A stretch of 25,528 nt of DNA from Bifiguratus adelaidae (Eukaryota; Mucoromycota; Endogonomycetes; Endogonales), in contig MVBO01000182.1 of NCBI GenBank assembly GCA_002261195.1, positions 1 to 25,528 of the forward strand, given 5' to 3'. The notes under the pieces are model-generated. The model was not told the DNA's origin. It did not search any database and saw nothing but the letters and a program-made list of their open reading frames with translations. Every line of letters begins with the position of its first letter. The stretch's first letter is position 1. The position numbers and the translations under genes are program-made. This document shows positions 10,283 through 19,775 of this stretch, piece by piece.

Positions 10283-10290
10283 TGACGTCA
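10283..10290. promoter_or_regulatory. CRE-type palindrome TGACGTCA
   Basis: A perfect 8-bp TGACGTCA, the established binding site of ATF/CREB-type bZIP factors. It lies directly 3' of the coiled-coil gene and about 465 bp upstream of the RPL17 ATG. An adjacent GAAAATTTTC palindrome ends 2 nt before it. Function is inferred from the motif only. Confidence 0.4.
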
Positions 10291-10306
10291 GTCATTTAAT
10301 TCATCA

Positions 10307-11592
10307 TTATTCCTCAATCAACTTTCTACGCTTAGTGTCTCGCTTTGCTTTCTTGTTATCGTGCAATGATGGTATATCTTTAAGGCTGGATCGATCCGAA
10401 TGTGCTCTTGGCAATTCTTCTGGTGTAGTTTCCCCGTAATTTGGTGTCGGTTTGAGAGGTAGCGAAGTTTCTGTTGTACTTTCGTACTCTTGAGTTTGCA
10501 CACCTGTGTCTTGTGTTCTGGATCTGTGTTAATATACTATACGCTGCGAGGGGGATCATCTTTAGAAATGTACCGTTTCTGTGTTTTCAGTGTATCTTCA
10601 TCATTCTCTTGCTGACGCGTGGTCGCGGTCCTTGACTGGTAACAGTCGTTACAGACAACGCTTTCCACAGGCAGACATTTTAGGACTCACCTGTTCACTT
10701 GTGTTCATTCCATTGATATTTTCCCGTAGACTGGCCATTTCAGCAAACAGCCTTGTCCAAATCTCGTCCTTTGTTGACCGTACAGCTGCAAGGTGCTCTT
10801 CAAAAAGTCGAGTTTGGATGGATTGAACCGATTTCACCTCAAGCATTTCATTCAGTATTGCTGTCAAGCTCGCCTCGAGGGGCGACTCCCGAGACTGCAT
10901 GTATTTTGAAATGGAGCTTTCAACTATGTGATGTGTGAGGTACACATATGGAAGCCAAACGATAATTCGTCGCGGCCATACCTGCTGTGTCCACTGCATT
11001 GCGAAGAATTTCGTCGGAGATTGCTTTCAATTGCTCATTGATGTTGGCAATTTCGGCTGTTACCCGGCCTTGCCCTTCATTGACCTTCTCCCCTACTGAT
11101 GCCAATTGCGCAACCAGGTCATTAGCCTTGTTCAAGAACGTCTCCATCACGGTTTGACTGTCCTTCAGATACAACCGAAGCCGGTGACCTTCGACGGTGC
11201 TTAGCGGAGTCCGCAATGCCTCGTTTGTACCCGTTGCTTCGATGCCAGGTTCTGCAAATTGAAATGGTCCTTGACGGGAAGGTAATGCACTTACGGCATC
11301 CTAAAAATACGACGGTAATCTCGATCAATGGACCGCAATTTAAACTTGTCATGGGTTCCCTAAGACTTCAAATTACCTTTAACAAGTCTGTGTAGGTGAT
11401 ACTGGACTCGGGTATTTGTCCTGTCGGTGTGGCGCGTTGGACTGGAGGCAGTGACCAGTCAACTATTGAGCTCTCGTTGATACGTTCTCGGTCCATTGCC
11501 GGTACTGTAGTTGCGTTGTGGCGCACTGAAGCCAGTCCTTCTTCGACAGCCCTCGCAAAAGCTGTTTGATGATGTGCTCTTGAACCATCCAT
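10307..11592 (-). CDS. uncharacterised coiled-coil protein with C-terminal basic motif
   Basis: Five exons (11592-11377, 11300-10982, 10923-10691, 10611-10574, 10523-10307) sum to 1023 nt and 340 residues, and every junction keeps frame. I do not recognise the family. Residues ~1-105 are polar and probably disordered. Residues ~110-245 are helical and heptad-like (LKDSQTVMETFLNKANDLVA, NINEQLKAISDEILRN, LTAILNEMLEVKSVQS, WTRLFAEMASLRENI), suggesting a coiled coil. The tail is acidic/Ser-Thr-rich and ends KKAKRDTKRRK (326-336), a good nuclear localisation candidate. There is no signal peptide or membrane segment. ATG 11592 is the first ATG in frame; an upstream exon cannot be excluded. The 38-nt fourth exon is the least certain. 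The gene starts 140 bp from the epsin gene in divergent orientation. A nuclear or chromosomal structural role is only a guess. Confidence 0.72.
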
Positions 11593-11732
11593 CAACAGGC
11601 GCGTGCCAAGGAACAATGAACAATGGAAATAGATGTCATCATTTGGCAGTCACACTCTTGGTCACACCGACAGTTTCCAGACTCGGGCTCTACTCTGACC
11701 TTCTTCCCATCCAAGTAAGCAAGTAGCTGGAT
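11593..11732. promoter_or_regulatory. bidirectional promoter, coiled-coil gene / epsin
   Basis: Only 140 bp separate the putative start codons of the minus-strand coiled-coil gene (11592) and the plus-strand epsin (11733), so both promoters and leaders must share this space. I see no clear TATA box. Coexpression is a reasonable inference if both starts are right. Confidence 0.5.
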
Positions 11733-14038
11733 ATGGCAGCGAGAGGTGCCATACGTAGTGTGTAAGTATTGATATGGTTTTATGGAAGGCCATGAGAGCA
11801 GCATCGGTCTGTTCATGTGCCATCAAAGCAGGGAAAGCTCGAGCCGGGGAACCCAACTATCTTGCCTTGGGCGATCGAATATGGTCTCCTGCCAGACTTT
11901 GAACCATGTACTCGGCTGCTTTTACTTGCAGGAATGGCTTAGCCTACCTCAGAAAGCTATCCGCACCAAACTTGACAGTGACTCACCAATGACTTGGCTT
12001 TCCGCACCTTTAGGAAGAACTATGCAAAAGGATACTCTGATGTCCAAGTCAAGGTCCGAGAGGCTACTTCCAACGACCCTTGGGGTCCATCAGGAAGTCT
12101 CATGAATGAGATTGCGCAAATGACCTACAATCAGTGAGTGCCAAGGACAGCTATAGAGTCGTCGGAGCATCGGTTGATGAAGCGTGAACTAGACATGACT
12201 TTGTGGAGATTATGGAGATGTTGGACAAGCGCATGAATGACAAAGGAAAGAACTGGCGGCATGTATTTAAGGTTCGTACAAGCCCCTACGAAGTCGCAAC
12301 TGTTTATGTGCTAATCTCTGTTTCCCGTGCATAGGCTCTCACCGTTCTTGATTATTGCTTGCATACCGGATCGGAGAATGTTGTAATATACGCAAAGGAG
12401 AATGCCTACATTGTCAAAACTCTCAAAGAATTCCAGCACATTGATGAAGACGGAAAAGATGTCGGTGCCAACGGTATGATTTTTCTTTTTGCTTGGCTCG
12501 CTACAAAGTGCTCATGATTACTCCAGTGCGGCAAAAGGCCAAAGATATTACTGCTCTTTTGCTAGATGAGACGCGACTAAAAGAGGAGCGCTCTAAACGC
12601 ACGGCAATGCGAGATCGTATGGCTAATGGCCGGTACACAGATGACGACGCTGCGGGATGGAGCGACAATCGCAGAGGAACTGGGGTGCGATCCCCGACCT
12701 ATGAGCGCCCCGGCTTTCTGGAGGAAGAACGCGAACTTCAAAAGGCTATCGAAGAGTCAAAGAAACTTGCCGAGGAGGAAGAAAAGGCTCGTCGCGAAGG
12801 GTAAGTGACCAGGATTTTTCTCCCAAGCTACAATACTCATGGTCCTTCGTCTAGTGATACCGAACTTCAAAAAGCCCTCGAGGCTAGTAGAAAGGAGGCA
12901 GAGGAAAGGGAGCGACGGCAAAGAGAAGCGCTTGCAAAAAAGAATGAAGAAGCCCTTCTGGGAGGTTTCGATACGCAAATCTCTAGGTAAGAAGTCGTAC
13001 ATGGCCCATTCGCACAATCTCATCTCTCCACAGCTACAATCCGTTTCCTCAACTCCAACAATCACAACCTACTGGCTCTTCAGACTTCTTTGGCATGAAT
13101 TCCATGAATCCGCAGGCCACTGGTGGAGACGATATGTTTAACTCATTCTCGAATCCTTTATCTTCGCAACAGCAACTCTATGGACAAGCCACTGGCCTCC
13201 AGAGTCAACCCACAGGGTTCCAAACTCTTTACCAGCAGCAATTATTGCAACAACAGCAAGAGCAAGCACGTCTTCAGGAACAGGCGCGCCTGCAAGAGCA
13301 ACAACGACTAATGGAGCAGCAGCGACAACAGCAGATGCAACAAGAATATCTAAGGCAGCAATATCTGCAGCAGCAGCAACAGCTACAACAGCAGCAATAC
13401 CTTGCCGCACAACAAGCCATGATGACCGGACAGCAATACCCGCAGCAAACAGGTGCCAACCCCTTTGGTAGCTCGTTTGGCATGAATGCTCAAGCTACCG
13501 GACAGCAAGGCCTTTCGTTTGGTACATCGCTGCAGCAACCTCAACAGGTAATTGTGGCAAGCCGCTTAATCTGTTACGTTGCTCACATGCAATCCCATTC
13601 AGCCACTACTATCCAGTCTGGCAACAGGCCAAAAGGCGAGTTCCGAAAGCTCTGCGCCAAAGAAGAACGCAATGGATGAAAAATATTCCAATCTGGCGGC
13701 TTTGTTTGAAGCCGGTGCCGGGTAAGCGATTCGCTTGATACCCAAGTACGCCCTCATTAATATTGCTTCACTCTCTAGCCGCGGTGATGGTATCGATACC
13801 TTCGGCAATGTGGGGAATCTTCGGATACCTCTGTAAGTGGGAATTCATACCTGATAATCTAGACTCACGATCGCATCACAGTGGAAGCGGCTTTGCTTCT
13901 AGCTACAACACCAGTAGCTCAGGCAACTCTGCAAGTCTGCAACCTCAGGCTACAGGTGCCAACCCGTTCCGTAGCCAGAACCAGACGTCACAATCTCAAA
14001 ATGTTGATTTACTTGGACTTAACCAATCCCCCTTCTAA
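11733..14038 (+). CDS. ENT1: epsin (ENTH-domain endocytic adaptor)
   Basis: Ten exons: 11733-11761, 12014-12133, 12193-12271, 12335-12473, 12527-12800, 12855-12986, 13034-13547, 13603-13721, 13779-13832, 13882-14038; 1617 nt, 538 residues. The first exon gives MAARGAIRSV, which splices exactly into KNYAKGYSDVQVKVREATSN of the ENTH domain (to ~140), the fold that binds PtdIns(4,5)P2 at the plasma membrane. Two ubiquitin-interacting motifs follow (ERELQKAIEESKKLAEE ~190-206, TELQKALEASRKEAEE ~215-231), separated by an intron. Then come an NPF at 260, a Gln-rich stretch (~323-385), NPF motifs at ~400 and ~514 that bind EH-domain proteins, and a C-terminal DLLGLNQSPF, a likely clathrin-box variant. 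The architecture is that of yeast Ent1/Ent2. Intron 1 (252 nt) is far longer than the others. The intron 3 donor is GTTCGT. Confidence 0.95.
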
Positions 14039-14544
14039 CCTGTCTGTGGACGCTTACTATAAATGCCTTGTCCCACCTTCTGTACCACCGTTTGCCTCCT
14101 ATCCCATGCCTTGGTCCATAACGGTGAAGAGTGATCGCATGAGCACGTCACATTAGGGGGGGTACAACGCATCGGCCAAGGTAACGATGGCAGAGAACAA
14201 CTCGTCCCTGTATGGTATTGTAAACGCCGCTTTCCCGCCCTTTTTGTTATTTTGGCCGTCGTTTTTGGTTTACACCATTTCTGGTGTGTTGTTTCCATCC
14301 GTTTAAACTTGTTCTTGTTCCTGACACGCCTTTCGTTAAATGTCATGATAGAACCGCTGGGATGGTCATCTTTTCCCTATCAATCACTTTGTTTCTTCAT
14401 TTACAACACAGCACATAGACCGTACGCTCACTTTTAGGTGGTCCTCGAGGCGCCACACTTTATACCTGCGCAGCCGACCATCAAGGCGTTCAGTCGGCGG
14501 CATATTCTCATTCTACGCGTTTTTCGTCCAACGTCTGCTTATAA
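14039..14544. other. intergenic, epsin 3' end and next promoter
   Basis: About 500 bp between the epsin stop and the ATG of the FYRN/FYRC gene, both on the plus strand. It is T-rich in the middle (14230-14340) and holds a GGGGGGG run near 14156. No gene or clear regulatory motif is seen. It should contain the epsin 3' UTR and the promoter of the next gene. Confidence 0.5.
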
Positions 14545-16191
14545 ATGGCCTCTGGAGGCGATATACCGCAGCAGACTTGGGACAAGTATGTCAAGCTAAA
14601 GGACCTTTACGCTATGACGTTAGAGGTAATGGCACATTTGGCGTATGGTATTGACAGAGCGCTAACGGTTTGACTTAGCGCCGTGACACTCTTTTATCGG
14701 ATATCTCGCGAGCCAAATTGAAGCTGAGACGGCTCAAACAGGAACGCAAGTGAGTGAGCGGACAAGAGCTATGGGTAGTGGTTGACTCTGCGCAGCTACC
14801 TTTTAGACGTGCTTGTTGAACAATACCCGGAATACAATGAAGACAGTAGCGAGTAAGTGCCTAGTCGTCATCGAAAAGAGATATCATACTCATAGTATAT
14901 ACTACGTAGCTCTTATAGCTCGTCAGCCTCGTTTCGTTCAGCCTCTCCTCGGCCTGAGAAGGCTTATGAAGTGCCGCCTAGTAAGCATGCTCTTCGGTCG
15001 CACTCGACAAGCTTGGAGGATGAGGTGGACGGACTCGAGGTTGGTTCCCGAGGAGCAGGTATGGCACCATACCGTCGGATAGCGAGCTGACTAACCCAGA
15101 CGCTTGTTCATCAGTGAGTCCGACCATGCTCAATAGGCCCATACGAAGACTGGACAGTTCAATGACGGTGAGCGCGCCAAATATCTCGTCACTGTCCACT
15201 GATGACATCCAGTTTTCTCACGCATCACTCTCGCAATCGCCCTCACCGACACGAGCCCATTCCTATCACCATTCTTATCAATCCATCCCCTCAACATCCT
15301 CAGTTAGCCAATCTGATACCCTCCCTCCGGCAAAGCGACGTCGCCGAACAGGCAAGAGGGACGATCGTTCAGACCCAAAACCGGTGGAGAAGTTGCCTAC
15401 AGACGAGAATGGCAATATCATCTTGCCAGTGACCGTTGGTCGAGGCAACAATGAAGTGACGATTGTCAGCCTAGGTAAGTATGGCGGGTCTTGCCCTAGA
15501 GAGGAATACCAGCTGATGGCTTCTAGGCCGTATCGTCCATGATCGCGAATACTTTCATACACACCGCTATATATGGCCCGTCGGATTCGTCAGTAGAAAA
15601 GTATACGCTAGTCTCAAGGATGTGACGCAGAAGACGGTCTATACAAGCGAAATCCTGGACGTCGCCGAGGCACCGGTGGTAAGTCTTAAAGCTAGCAGTG
15701 TCAATGATCTCACCTCTCCATGATGCAGTTCCAAGTCACTGCTGAAGATATGCCAGAGCGTGTATTTCGTGCGCCGTCGTCATCAGGCGTTTGGAAGCAA
15801 ATTCTGGACGAATTGCAAGCCAAGGGAGTAACCGCCAAAACTCATGCTAGTGGCCCTGAAATGCTAGGTATGACCAACCTAGGTGTCACCAAGGCCATTC
15901 AGGTGAGTACGCATGAACTCATTTGTGCAAGGATCGAATACTCATGAACGCCTGCAGGAATTACCCAATGCCGAAAAGTGTTCGCGCTATGTGATGCAGA
16001 AATGGATCGAACGGTCTCCACCACAACGTCCTGTGATGAATAGACCCATTGCTCCAGCAACTGATCAGCGCAATAGTGCCAAGTCTCACACTGAGCCCAG
16101 CTTGGCCATTCAACCTTCACAGGCGCCTACTTCGCCGTCAATGTCACAAACTGAACGTCCTCATCCACCTCTCCAACAGGGACAACCTTGA
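14545..16191 (+). CDS. FYRN/FYRC-domain nuclear protein, TBRG1-like
   Basis: Eight exons: 14545-14625, 14679-14749, 14796-14852, 14919-15058, 15100-15474, 15527-15678, 15729-15902, 15958-16191; 1284 nt, 427 residues. Residues ~13-60 form a Leu/Arg-rich coiled coil (KYVKLKDLYAMTLERRDTLL...LRRLKQERNYLLDVLVEQYP), like the N-terminus of TBRG1 and of small INO80-complex subunits. A disordered Ser-rich segment follows with PPAKRRRRTGKR (~191-202), a nuclear localisation candidate. An FYRN half (GRIVHDREYFHTHRYIWPVG) and an FYRC half (FQVTAEDMPERVFRAPSSSG...KCSRYVMQKW) run from ~240 to ~365. FYR domains occur in chromatin proteins such as TBRG1 and MLL. The tail is Pro/Ser/Gln-rich. Acceptors at 14909 and 14918 are both in frame, differing by three residues. 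Similarity to TBRG1 is clear; membership of a particular chromatin complex is inference. Confidence 0.87.
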
Positions 16192-16224
16192 TGCGTTGCT
16201 CCCGCACTCATTCCATATATATTT

Positions 16225-16238
16225 CTCTCTCTCTCTCT
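16225..16238 (+). repeat. CT dinucleotide microsatellite
   Basis: Seven CT units lie between the stop of the FYRN/FYRC gene and the start of the AARSD1 gene. This is a simple repeat that may form part of a pyrimidine-rich promoter. Confidence 0.8.
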
Positions 16239-16344
16239 GTATGTCTTTTGCTAAGCTATTACTCTTATCTCTCTACATTTAATGTCTGCGTCTGTGCACT
16301 TTCCCTTTATGGATTATACCCGATAGAACGCTTTCATCTTTGCC

Positions 16345-17668
16345 ATGGTGCCTGCTCTTGACGCTTCTCCCGATCAAGTTCTTGTGGGTGGACTTGCTTG
16401 TCAGCGTGATGGCTATGCACGGTCATTGGAGACTACATGTCTTGCATGCACTCCATTAGACCATCACTATGAAGTTTGGTTGAAAGATACAGGTATAGTC
16501 GGCGATTTGTCTTGGTCTCGGTCACTTAACGTCTCTAGTGCTATTTCCCGAGGGGGGCGGACAACCAAGTGACCAAGGTACACTCAACGGTTCGATCAAA
16601 GTCCTAGCGGTCGAACGACGTGGTGTGCATCATGTTCACCTGTGCGATGGACCGGTCGAGGTGAATAGCACCGTGACCATGACGGTGGATTGGGAACGAC
16701 GTTGGGATCACATGCAACAGCATACCGGACAGCACTTGCTCTCTGCCATTCTCGAGCAACCACCCTACAACTGGGAGACGGTATCATGGTAGGTGGTGGC
16801 TAACACGCGGCGATAGGTACTGACGAAAAGGTTCAGGAACATGGGGCAAAACAAGTCGTACGTGGAGCTGACTCCGAAAGACAAGGCATGGCCCGATAAG
16901 CAAACGCTGGCCGAGGTGGAGAAGGTATGCAACGACCATATTATATCCGGTCTTGCGATTTCCGTGACCACAAGCCAAGATCGACCGAATACCCTCCCAG
17001 AGGACTATCACGGGAATATCATACGAACGGTGACGATCGATGGAGTAGATGCCAATCCCTGTTGCGGCACGCATATGAGAACGACATCTGATCTGCAATG
17101 TATCAAGTTGTTGCACACCGAAAAGGTCCGAGGCAAGAATCTTCGACTGTTTTTCGTCGTCGGCAGGCGTGCGCAAGACCTCTTGACCTCCCTATACGAT
17201 GTCTCTCGTGAACTGACCGGCATTCTCTCCGGGCCACCCGAGACATTCGTGGACTCTGTCACGAGAATACAAAAGGAACAGAGGGCCTCCTTCAAGTTGG
17301 CGTCAACCCTTTACAAGGAGATTGCCGGATACGTGTCCAAGGATCTCGAGGATCGCCTAAAGACGGAAAGAGTGATTGTGTACGCTCGGGAAGCAGACAT
17401 GCCCTTCATCAATACCATATCCATGCAATTGTCCAACAAGCTACAGCCCGATCAAGTCGTCGTCCTGGCGTCTCTCGACAAGGCCACCGGGAATGACAAT
17501 AATGGAGCCATGATCATGCTTGGTCCCTCTGACAGAACAGCGGCCATTGCCAAAGCATTGGAAAGCGTCTTTACCTCTATCAAAGGCGGAGGAAAGCAGC
17601 GTTGGCAGGGCAAGTGGAGTGGAGCGTGGAAAGAGAAGGATGTGTTGGCTGCCATCACAGAGCCATAA
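16345..17668 (+). CDS. AARSD1: alanyl-tRNA editing protein AARSD1 (AlaX-type)
   Basis: Exons 16345-16492, 16539-16788 and 16837-17668 encode 409 residues. Family knowledge: a free-standing homologue of the alanyl-tRNA synthetase editing domain that hydrolyses Ser-tRNA(Ala), protecting translation. Visible motifs: LACQRDGYARSLETTCLAC, LFPEGGGQPSDQGTLNG and DWERRWDHMQQHTGQHLLSA with the zinc/catalytic HxxxH (H111, H115). DGVDANPCCGTH carries the matching CxxxH (C208, H212). All metal ligands are intact. The C-terminal half (RRAQDLLTSLYDVSRELTGI onward) resembles the AlaRS C-terminal region and ends GKWSGAWKEKDVLAAITEP. There is no aminoacylation domain, which excludes full AlaRS. The ATG at 16345 places about 20 residues before the conserved CQRDxYAR. 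The stop is only 56 bp before the ERG2 ATG. Confidence 0.94.
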
Positions 17669-17724
17669 AGCTTGGAGGTGTGAAATTTGTCGGTCAGTCT
17701 TGCCGATTCTACATCCTTGTTCCT

Positions 17725-18440
17725 ATGGCTGCCAAAGCTTCATCAGGGTATAGCAAGTATTTGCTTGTGCTCGTGCTGTTCCTTTCCGTGTGGTATGCTC
17801 TCGATAAGATCTCCCACCGCTTCTGGGTGTTTGATCAACACAAGTTGCATCAGATTGCGAGTGAAGTGATTGCGCTTCCACACAATTCAACTGCTGCCAT
17901 GATCTCCGAGCTGTCTCATCGTTTGGCCGCCGAGTATCCAAAGCATATCAACCTCAAGCAGGAGTGGGTGTTCAACAATGCTGGAGGTGCTATGGGTGCC
18001 ATGTACATTTTGCATGCTTCCATCACGGAGTATCTAATCATCTTTGGTACACCTGTCGGTACTGAAGGCCATACCGGCCGACACATGGCTGATGATTACT
18101 TCATCATTCTCCAAGGCGAGCAATGGGCTTTTACGCCTGGTCAATTGGAGAAAGAGGTATGTTCCTGCTAGTGCGTGTTTTATTGCCATGAAGCTCACGG
18201 TTCGCTTAGGTGTATCGACCCGGTCACATGCATCACCTGGTCCGTGGTGATGCTCAGCAATACAAGATCCCAGACTCTGGAGCCTGGGCCTTGGAGTACG
18301 CCCGAGGCTGGATTCCTGCCATGTTACCCTTTGGTTTGGCCGATTGCTTCTTTTCGACCCTTGACTTGAATGTCGTCTGGGATACCTTCCGTATTACTGG
18401 AAAGCGCATCCTTTATTCCTTGAGCGTCGGCAAGTTTTAG
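17725..18440 (+). CDS. ERG2: C-8 sterol isomerase Erg2 (sigma-1 receptor family)
   Basis: Two exons (17725-18156 and 18210-18440, intron 53 nt, phase 0) encode 220 residues, the usual Erg2 length. The enzyme shifts the sterol double bond from C8 to C7 in ergosterol synthesis at the endoplasmic reticulum. An N-terminal membrane segment is visible at about residues 10-27 (YSKYLLVLVLFLSVWYAL). The family core follows: QEWVFNNAGGAMGAMYILHA, SITEYLIIFGTPVGTEGHTG, RHMADDYFIILQGEQWAF, and after the intron YRPGHMHHLVRGDAQQYKIP and EYARGWIPAMLPFGLADCFF. The conserved acidic and His residues of the sigma-1/Erg2 pocket appear intact. It starts 56 bp after the AARSD1 stop, so its promoter must overlap that gene's 3' end, or the two may be cotranscribed. 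Confidence 0.96.
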
Positions 18441-18642
18441 AGACTGTACCATGTCTATTCATTTCTAGCTATTGATCCTTGTTACATTGTAATGCGTAAT
18501 GCCAAGCATATCATTTTTTGATCGACCTTCTTTATTTAGGATTGCAGTTCGGACTGATACATGATACTCTGCTCTTTTTCTTCGGTCTCCTCGATAGCTC
18601 ATCTTTTCATTGATCCTGTTGCTGAGGATCTTATGACCAGCG

Positions 18643-19741
18643 ATGGTCTCTTTTCAATTCCTCAAATTCGATGGTGTATGCTCCACCATTGCCATATCCC
18701 TTTGTCCCATCCTTGATAAATATGATGGAACCGAACCCTCCTGTTACTCTCGCAATGCCGAGCTCGGGGGTACCCTCATTTTTCAACCAGGTATGCTATG
18801 CTGGAGGTATCACCGCTCACCTTGTTGTTAGCCACGGTTATTATGCAAATTATTGCCCTCATGATGACTTCGGTCATGATCTATCACATCAAGATGAAAT
18901 ATACCGCCGTAGGTCGAAAAGAAATTGTCATGTTCTTTTATGCCTTTATGGGAACCACCTTTCTCGATATGCTGCTTGTTTCCGGCATTGTTCCTTCAGC
19001 GTCATCCGTGTATCCGGTAAGTGATTTTTCGCATCGAAAAAGACACTTAGTGCCTTGTTCTAAAGTATTTTGCGGCGATGCAAGTCTCGTGTATGACCAT
19101 GACTTGTTGGATTTTGCTCTTGAATGGCTTTGTGGGCTTTCAATTCGCAGAAGATGGCACAGCATGGTCTGTTTGGGTAAGCATCGGATGCGCTTGTCCT
19201 CATTGGCGCTTACACACCGCTTTGGCAGTCCATTCGCATCAGTGCATCCGTGGTGTGGATCATTTGCTTTGTCTTCTCCATGCTCACCTTGTTGGGCATC
19301 GGCAGCTTCAATCTGGCCAATCCGACCCTCCTCTGGATCATTTATTTCATCGTGAACGGCATCACCCTCGCCATCTATATTGTATCCCAAATTATCTTGG
19401 TGGTGGGTACGCTGGATGATTTGTGGCCGGTTGGCGACATCTTGTTTGGCCTTGGCTTCTTTTTGATTGGGCAAGTAGTCATGTACGTCTTTTCGACCGA
19501 TATTTGCGATGCGGCGGGCCATTATATCGACGGCATGTTCTTTGGATCAAGTTGTACCCTGTTGGCGGTGATGATGGTGTACAAGTACTGGGATTCGATC
19601 ACCAAGGAGGACTTGGAGTTTGCCGTCACCGCCAAGGGCAATTCGTACGAGGTACGAGAAATGATTGTCGATGACGAGCACAGTGTGGTTGGACGGGGGA
19701 GCGGATACTTACATGCGGATCGCATAGAGGGTGGATATTAG
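18643..19741 (+). CDS. CHS7: chitin synthase export chaperone Chs7-like
   Basis: Exons 18643-18790, 18832-19016, 19066-19176 and 19229-19741 encode 318 residues, close to yeast Chs7. Chs7 is a polytopic ER membrane protein needed for chitin synthase III to leave the ER. The short N-terminal part ends in PSCYSRNAELGGTLIFQP. Several hydrophobic helices follow (IIALMMTSVMIYHI, MFFYAFMGTTFLDMLLVSGI, CWILLLNGFVGFQF, VVWIICFVFSMLTLLGIG, IYFIVNGITLAIYIVSQIIL, LFGLGFFLIGQVVMYVFS, CTLLAVMMVYKYW). Signature blocks are KYTAVGRKEIVMFFY, ILVVGTLDDLWPVGDILFG and YWDSITKEDLEFAV. Intron 1 is only 41 nt and is supported by exact frame and homology. Start ATG 18643 is the only one that gives the family's N-terminus. 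The stop lies 34 nt from that of the convergent APSES-domain gene. Confidence 0.95.
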
Positions 19742-19775
19742 GCTATGCACTTTAGGCTACGCACTGTACAGTTTA

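Larger units (their letters stand above)
9821..10306. promoter_or_regulatory. upstream region of RPL17
   Basis: This 486-bp space lies between the RPL17 start (minus strand) and the stop of the coiled-coil gene, so it must carry the RPL17 promoter. It holds five copies of TCCATCC or its complement (9968-9976, 10024-10034, 10048-10054, 10067-10076, 10096-10106). It also holds TGACGTCA at 10283-10290, a GAAAATTTTC palindrome at 10272-10281, and a pyrimidine tract just before the ATG. Open frames of 60-100 codons here have low-complexity Ser/Pro/His composition and no recognisable match, so I do not call them genes. Confidence 0.6.

Noticed and set aside
9968-10299. Overlapping plus-strand frames of 60-100 codons upstream of RPL17
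   Set aside because: Composition is repetitive (Ser/Pro/His from CCATCC runs), there is no similarity to known proteins, and they lie in the RPL17 promoter.
10806-10830. GGATTGAACC resembling a tRNA T-arm on the minus strand
   Set aside because: It lacks a full B-box, no A-box or cloverleaf is found nearby, and it lies within a coding exon.
11295-11300. A 6-nt microexon (GATGCC) between TTTTTAG and GTAAGTGC in the coiled-coil gene
   Set aside because: Reading straight through the GTAAGT keeps an open frame that joins the downstream coding sequence, while splicing there would shift the frame. It is simply the start of exon 2.
13138-13483. Minus-strand frames opposite the epsin Gln-rich region, one rich in Ala/Val and one in Cys
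   Set aside because: They are complements of CAG/CAA repeats and have the biased composition expected of shadows of a polyQ segment.
16345-17668. Could be a fragment of alanyl-tRNA synthetase
   Set aside because: It has its own start and stop, a length near 409 residues and the AARSD1 order of motifs, with no synthetase catalytic domain nearby.
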